Assembly (NCBI GenBank): GCA_913041025.1
Contig: CAJWGQ010000038.1
Location: forward strand, 1 to 18,023
Source of the DNA: an uncultured Gammaproteobacteria bacterium
GTDB lineage: Bacteria; Pseudomonadota; Gammaproteobacteria; Pseudomonadales; Azotimanducaceae_A
Length of the DNA stretch: 18,023 bases
Reading direction: 5' to 3'
This document shows positions 14,188 through 18,023 of this stretch, one piece after another. A program made the translations under genes and the position numbers. Under the pieces are notes generated by a model that was not told the origin of the DNA, did not search any database, and was given only the letters and a program-made list of their open reading frames with translations. The stretch's first letter is position 1. Every line of letters starts with the position of its first letter.

Positions 14188-15339
14188 GTGGCACAGGTTA
14201 GCGAGACTATTCCCGATGCCCTGGCACAGCGTGTCGAGGCAGCGGCACTGTGGTTCAATGACTCGGCGGAATCAGCAGGAGAAACATTCAAAGTCACGGG
14301 CATTCTCGATCCTGACAGAACGCGCAGTGAAGCCGATGAGCTGCAGCTCATTATGTGTGGTGGTGACAGATGTGAACAGCGCTCTTTCCGGGTTACAGGT
14401 TCAACCGGCGCCTGGACGATCGAGCTCTGCGAAAGCCTCCCAACCCAACAGAAAAAAAAACCGCAGGCTGAGCTCGACCCACCTCCCGGCGCACGCGCTA
14501 GCTGGCTTGACAGAACCTTATCGCAACATACCTTCGCGGTTCTGCTTTTCTACCGCGGATTTTGGTGACCGCCATGTCGCTCCGAGTTGCGGAGTTACGT
14601 TGACGAAGGTGTCGTTGAGAAAATACGGGCTGCGGGAGGAGAGGTTTTTGCGATTACCAGCGAACCCCAACACCTGGCTGACCAGGCCCACGACAGCTGG
14701 CAGCTTAATTTCGAAAATATCGGCGATCCTCACCAAGAGATCCCCAAGACCTGCAGTGAGCGTGACTGGCTAAGCCTTTACGCAAACAAGGGCACCCTCG
14801 AATTCCTGCAAAGCGGAGCAGATTGGGATATCGAGCACCCAAAAGGCTTCTTCCAGCCAGGTGTCCTCGCTCTAACTAATTCTGGCAGAGTACTCTACCG
14901 ATGGCGCTCAATACCTTCCGCAGAAAATCTGAACGGCACGTTAGCAAGACCTACCGCGCTTTATGTATGGAGCGCGATTGAGAGATCTCTGGCTGCAGGA
15001 GATAATGCAGGAGATTCTGAGCACGATGACGCTCCCGAGATCGACAGTGTGCCTCCCCCGCGGCTGATCTTCTTCGCGGCGCTAATCGCAAACGGTTGGT
15101 TTCTAGGGTTAAAGTCCTTCGTTTATTCGCCTGGCGTGAAATCCACCCCACAAAGATTCAGAGCTGCTTTCAAACGCTGGATTCCTTTTATCGGACTCTG
15201 GATAGCCGCGGCGGTATTCCTACCAGCAGCGCCGGTCGCTATCGCCTTCTCAGGCTGGCTCGCTTGGATCGTACGCCAAGTCCGGCGCACGCTGGGCAAC
15301 CTAGATAGACAACAAGAGATAAGAGCTAACCTACTATAG
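14188..15339 (+). CDS. Membrane-tethered peroxiredoxin-like selenoprotein (UGA = Sec)
   Basis: 383 residues if UGA 14566-14568 is read as selenocysteine. Start GTG 14188 is set by GGAG 7 nt upstream; the frame is also open to GTG 14089. Residues 1-100 form a cysteine-bearing N-terminal part (MCGGDRCEQRSFRV). Then comes FAVLLFYRGFW-U127-PPC130-RSELRSYV, the active-site strand-loop of AhpC/TSA or thioredoxin-like folds with U in place of the first Cys. The same frame continues AAGGEVFAITSEPQHLADQA, LNFENIGDPHQEI and FFQPGVLALTNSGRVLYRWR, the rest of that fold. Two membrane helices follow (about 293-311 and 332-359). No other in-frame stop occurs and both halves share one frame. The fold would reduce peroxides or disulfides. 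The alternative is a Cys-to-stop nonsense mutation. Confidence 0.75.
14566..14604 (+). promoter_or_regulatory. Bacterial SECIS-like hairpin after UGA
   Basis: After UGA 14566-14568, CTCCG (14580-14584) pairs perfectly with CGGAG (14590-14594) around the 5-nt loop AGTTG. The apical loop begins 16 nt after UGA and has a G among its first two bases, as bacterial SECIS consensus rules require. A G-U pair (14579/14595) and a short lower pairing, GTC 14576-14578 with GAC 14602-14604, can extend it. It would bind SelB at the stalled ribosome. Confidence 0.6.
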
Positions 15340-15449
15340 AGGTTGGCAATCTTTCAGTGAGGCCGATAACCACCAAATTTCACTCTTGTTCCCAGAGCTA
15401 AATAATTTTATTGGCCCTAAGATCAAAGCCTAAAGGCCTGACCGGGAGA

Positions 15450-16466
15450 TTACCAAACCTTCTCCCATTTTCCTGTTTCGATCGACCTGTAGAGAGCTAA
15501 CGCGGTGCGGAGCTCGCCAAGCGAGTACTCGGGCGTCGCTGCCATCGTCGTGCCATCTAGCACGACCTCACAGAAATTCTTGATCTCTTCACCATACGAA
15601 TTCGTCTTGCCTTCTACCGCACTCATGATGACTTCGCCACGAGGGTGTTCCGTATTGAATAAAATCAACTGTCCGTCCCGGCCACCTGTAATCTTGAGCT
15701 CGCCGGTCGATCCAGTGACCCGGAACAGGTCAACAGGCCCAGCTGCATGCAAGACGTTCTGGCAGGAGAGCGTGCCGACGGTGCCGTTTTCGAACTTCAT
15801 CAACATACGCGACCACGATTCGCCTTCCATCCTTGGAACGTGACGGCCGGCAACCCCTATCACCTCATCGATTTCGCCCATCATCATGCGTAGAGGCCTA
15901 ATCCAGTGAGCTCCCCCGTCGATAGTGAGACCACCACCCGAAATCGCGAGACTATACCGCCAGGGTGGTGGCTTATCAGGATCGAGCACAACTCGATCGT
16001 AGAAGTTACCACCGGCGCTGATCACATCACCGATCGCACCTGCGTCCATCAACTCTCGGGCCTTGACTATGTCGGTCCAGTACTGGGCCTGTTCCGCAAT
16101 CATAAATACGGTGTCTACCTTATCGCTTGCCTCCAAAATCCGTTCCGCACTCTCCAACGAGTGTGCCATCGGCTTCTCCAGCAGCACGTGCTTCCCTGCA
16201 CCGAAACATGCCAAAGCTGCTGATTCGTGAAGATCATGGGGCAACATTATGTCTACCGCATCAAAGTCGCCTATCTCAAGGGCCTCTTCGATATCTGTGA
16301 ACGCTTTGGCGCCTGTCTGTTCTGACATCGCGTTCGCCATCTCTGGATTTTTATCGACGACCGCCGTCACGTCGACGCGCGTCGCGATCCGCTGGATTCC
16401 CTGCCAGTGAGCTTGGGCAATACCACCGCAGCCAATAAGCGCGATCTTCAGTCTGCTGTGTGCCAT
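15450..16466 (-). CDS. Gfo/Idh/MocA family NAD(P)-dependent oxidoreductase
   Basis: 338 residues from ATG 16466; an in-frame GTG at 16508 would add 14 unlikely residues. The Rossmann motif IALIGCGGIAQAHW is at 8-21, the family lysine motif LLEKPMAHS has K98, and GGGLTIDGGAHWIRPLR gives D183 and H187 in the substrate pocket. The C-terminal beta-sheet domain is complete (VDLFRVTGSTGELKITGG). These enzymes oxidise or reduce sugars and cyclitols and related alcohols. Specificity is not visible. It lies 137 nt after a GSA-type aminotransferase gene on the same strand, so the pair may act in one catabolic or amino-sugar pathway. A 7-bp inverted repeat sits just before the start. Confidence 0.88.
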   Translation of the reverse strand: MAHSRLKIALIGCGGIAQAHWQGIQRIATRVDVTAVVDKNPEMANAMSEQTGAKAFTDIEEALEIGDFDAVDIMLPHDLHESAALACFGAGKHVLLEKPMAHSLESAERILEASDKVDTVFMIAEQAQYWTDIVKARELMDAGAIGDVISAGGNFYDRVVLDPDKPPPWRYSLAISGGGLTIDGGAHWIRPLRMMMGEIDEVIGVAGRHVPRMEGESWSRMLMKFENGTVGTLSCQNVLHAAGPVDLFRVTGSTGELKITGGRDGQLILFNTEHPRGEVIMSAVEGKTNSYGEEIKNFCEVVLDGTTMAATPEYSLGELRTALALYRSIETGKWEKVW

Positions 16467-16469
16467 AAA

Positions 16470-16498
16470 GGTCTCGGTTGTTGCCAATGTGCGAGACC
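16470..16498 (-). repeat. Inverted repeat abutting the oxidoreductase start
   Basis: GGTCTCG and CGAGACC (16470-16476 and 16492-16498) are perfect 7-bp arms around 15 nt. On the transcribed strand the hairpin ends 3 nt before the ATG at 16466 and includes the only weak ribosome site (GAG). It may be an operator or a translation-blocking hairpin. Confidence 0.4.
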
Positions 16499-16603
16499 CT
16501 AGCACCACATCAAAATGTTGTCGAACTGGTGTTGCAAATCATTGTTTCGATCAGAACTAGACGCTTAAGATCGCCTACTTACATCATGAACATTCAGCTC
16601 AGA

Positions 16604-17977
16604 CTATAAATATCCATCTTCTCTAAGATCTTCGAAAGATCTCTTGAAAGCATCTATCACTTGATCAATTACATCGGGTTTATGCGCGAACGAAATAAAG
16701 GCCAGATGAATTCCAGGCACGATCACATTATGGCCGAGCAGATGGAGATAAAATTCTTTTTCCAACTTATATAACCTCTGGTCAATATCTCTAGAAGACT
16801 CGATAGACTCGCCACTAAAAATCAGGTGCATCATAGAGCCCGCATTCATCATCTGAGCCGGGATATTGTTAGACACACAAAATTCATTGATTTCCGAAGC
16901 CACCCTGTTTCCTTGCTCGTGCAAGTAGGGGTATATCTCTTCTTGATTTTCCTTGAGATGTTCTAGAATCGCGATCCCCGCAACCATCGTGAGCGGGTGC
17001 CCGTTAAAGGTCCCCCCAGCAAAGATTGTGGGTGTGTCATCGACGCCGGAAAAAGTATTCATCACGCGCTTCGAGCCCGCGACCACGCCAATAGGCATGC
17101 CGCCGCCCGCAGCTTTCCCATAGGTCACAAGATCAGGCTTGATATTGTAGTACTGTTGGCAGCCTCCGTACTCGATCCTAAAGCCACTGATGACTTCATC
17201 AAACATCAGAAGAACGCCACACTCGGTGCAGACGTCTCTCAACCCCTCTAGAAATTCTTGATTATCAAGTCGAGGGTTAGAGCTTTGCACTGGCTCAATG
17301 ACAACTAACGCTAAATCGTCTTTGTGCCTTCTAATCAGTTCATAAGCATTCTCGTCTCGATACGGAAGCATCATCATCAAATCTCTCGAAATCTCTTCAG
17401 GAATACCTGCTCCTAGTGCGACGCTGGACGGCTCTGACCGTTCGCTCTTGTAACCGGCCTTTACTAACGCATAGTCGTGGATACCGTGGTATGAACCATC
17501 AAACAAAGCGATCACTCTTTTACCGGTCAGCGCTCTGGCAGCTCTAAATGCAAACATGGTCGCTTCGCTACCAGAATTGCAAAACATAACTTCATCAACG
17601 GCTAAAGAAGACTCTTTAATTAATTCTGCAAGTCGAGCCTGTTCCGCGCCAGGAATTCCGTAATGCCAACCTTTTTTGATTTGCGAAGCAAGAGCCTCTT
17701 CCACAAAAGGTGCCTTGTTACCAACCACATTAGGACCGAAGCCACAGGTGAGATCGATATACTGATTCCCATCCAAATCGGTTAGATAGGGACCTTCAGC
17801 CGAATCAATATAAATTTGATGAGGCATATCAACAGTCTGAACAACCTCCATCGCCAACGACGGGTGGCCTTTGCGAGCCATTTCACCGCTTTTAGTGGTT
17901 CTGCTAATCAGTTTCGTCCTAACAGCTCGCGACCTTTCTCCCATTTTCTTATCCGTCTCTTCAGCTCTGAGATTCAT
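16604..17977 (-). CDS. Class III aminotransferase, glutamate-1-semialdehyde aminomutase-like
   Basis: 457 residues, close to the family norm. PLP motifs are FCNSGSEATMFAFRAAR (S135-G-S-E), LFDGSYHGIHDY, LMFDEVISGFR (D260) and VTYGKAAGGGMPIG (K288 as Schiff-base lysine); AGGTFNGHPLTMVAG is the second subunit's phosphate-contact segment. A charged N-terminal extension of about 35 residues (MNLRAEETDKKMGERSRAVR) precedes the fold, with no membrane segment. AGGAG 6 nt before ATG fixes the start. Housekeeping hemL is possible but unlikely: the extension and the Gfo/Idh/MocA neighbour downstream suggest a pathway-specific aminotransferase or aminomutase. It is clearly different from the membrane-anchored aminotransferase at 1785. 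Confidence 0.85.
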   Translation of the reverse strand: MNLRAEETDKKMGERSRAVRTKLISRTTKSGEMARKGHPSLAMEVVQTVDMPHQIYIDSAEGPYLTDLDGNQYIDLTCGFGPNVVGNKAPFVEEALASQIKKGWHYGIPGAEQARLAELIKESSLAVDEVMFCNSGSEATMFAFRAARALTGKRVIALFDGSYHGIHDYALVKAGYKSERSEPSSVALGAGIPEEISRDLMMMLPYRDENAYELIRRHKDDLALVVIEPVQSSNPRLDNQEFLEGLRDVCTECGVLLMFDEVISGFRIEYGGCQQYYNIKPDLVTYGKAAGGGMPIGVVAGSKRVMNTFSGVDDTPTIFAGGTFNGHPLTMVAGIAILEHLKENQEEIYPYLHEQGNRVASEINEFCVSNNIPAQMMNAGSMMHLIFSGESIESSRDIDQRLYKLEKEFYLHLLGHNVIVPGIHLAFISFAHKPDVIDQVIDAFKRSFEDLREDGYL

Positions 17978-18023
17978 CGCCCTCTCCTTGTTTATTGCAC
18001 ATACAGTTCAAGATCGCCCAATC

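Noticed and set aside
14089..14568. A separate 159-aa gene ending at the TGA, followed by a second gene from 14587
   Set aside because: Both pieces are in the same frame and together make one redox fold; the second piece has no real start codon or ribosome site (TTG only). The UGA is better read as Sec.

Overview
The window reads as chromosome of a Gram-negative, probably marine, gammaproteobacterium. That is an inference: genes carry ordinary Shine-Dalgarno sites, G+C is moderate and uneven, and the families present (PlcP/Agt lipid renovation, GFA proteins, exported small proteins, Gfo/Idh/MocA enzymes, a NUP-family exported protein) are typical of marine heterotrophs. No rRNA, tRNA or CRISPR was seen.

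Region 1 (about 280-5900) is a membrane-lipid island. An Agt-like glycosyltransferase and a membrane-anchored class III aminotransferase read rightwards. A PlcP-like phospholipase C, a phosphatidylserine decarboxylase and an Mpo1/DUF962-like membrane protein read leftwards and converge on them. A Pho-box-like site followed by a -10-like element precedes each unit, so both may be induced by phosphate starvation. PlcP would strip phospholipid headgroups to diacylglycerol and Agt would glycosylate it; the aminotransferase and the Mpo1-like protein are unexplained additions. The left edge holds a decayed copy of a small membrane-protein family whose intact member lies at 7346-7891.

Region 2 (about 5900-9440) is accessory and scarred. 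It holds a 50-aa ORF, the N-terminal stump of a tyrosine recombinase fused tail-to-tail to a cupin gene at a short direct repeat, a 48-aa membrane protein, the MNW-family protein, a GFA-family zinc protein, a 30-aa single-pass ORF, an AT-rich stretch full of inverted repeats, and a MotA/TolQ/ExbB-like membrane protein with an internal duplication.

Region 3 (about 9440-14000) carries an exported small protein with a clear terminator, a NUP-family exported protein preceded by a leader that can fold and hide its ribosome-binding site, a proline-iminopeptidase-like hydrolase, and an exported beta-propeller protein resembling glycosidases.

Region 4 (14188-15339) is the most striking gene: one reading frame interrupted only by a UGA exactly where a peroxiredoxin/thioredoxin-like fold has its catalytic cysteine (FYRGFW-UGA-PPC). 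A small hairpin sits 16 nt downstream, as in bacterial SECIS elements. It is best read as a membrane-tethered selenoprotein.

Region 5 (15450-17977) holds a Gfo/Idh/MocA oxidoreductase and a second, soluble GSA-type aminotransferase, both leftwards and possibly one transcription unit.
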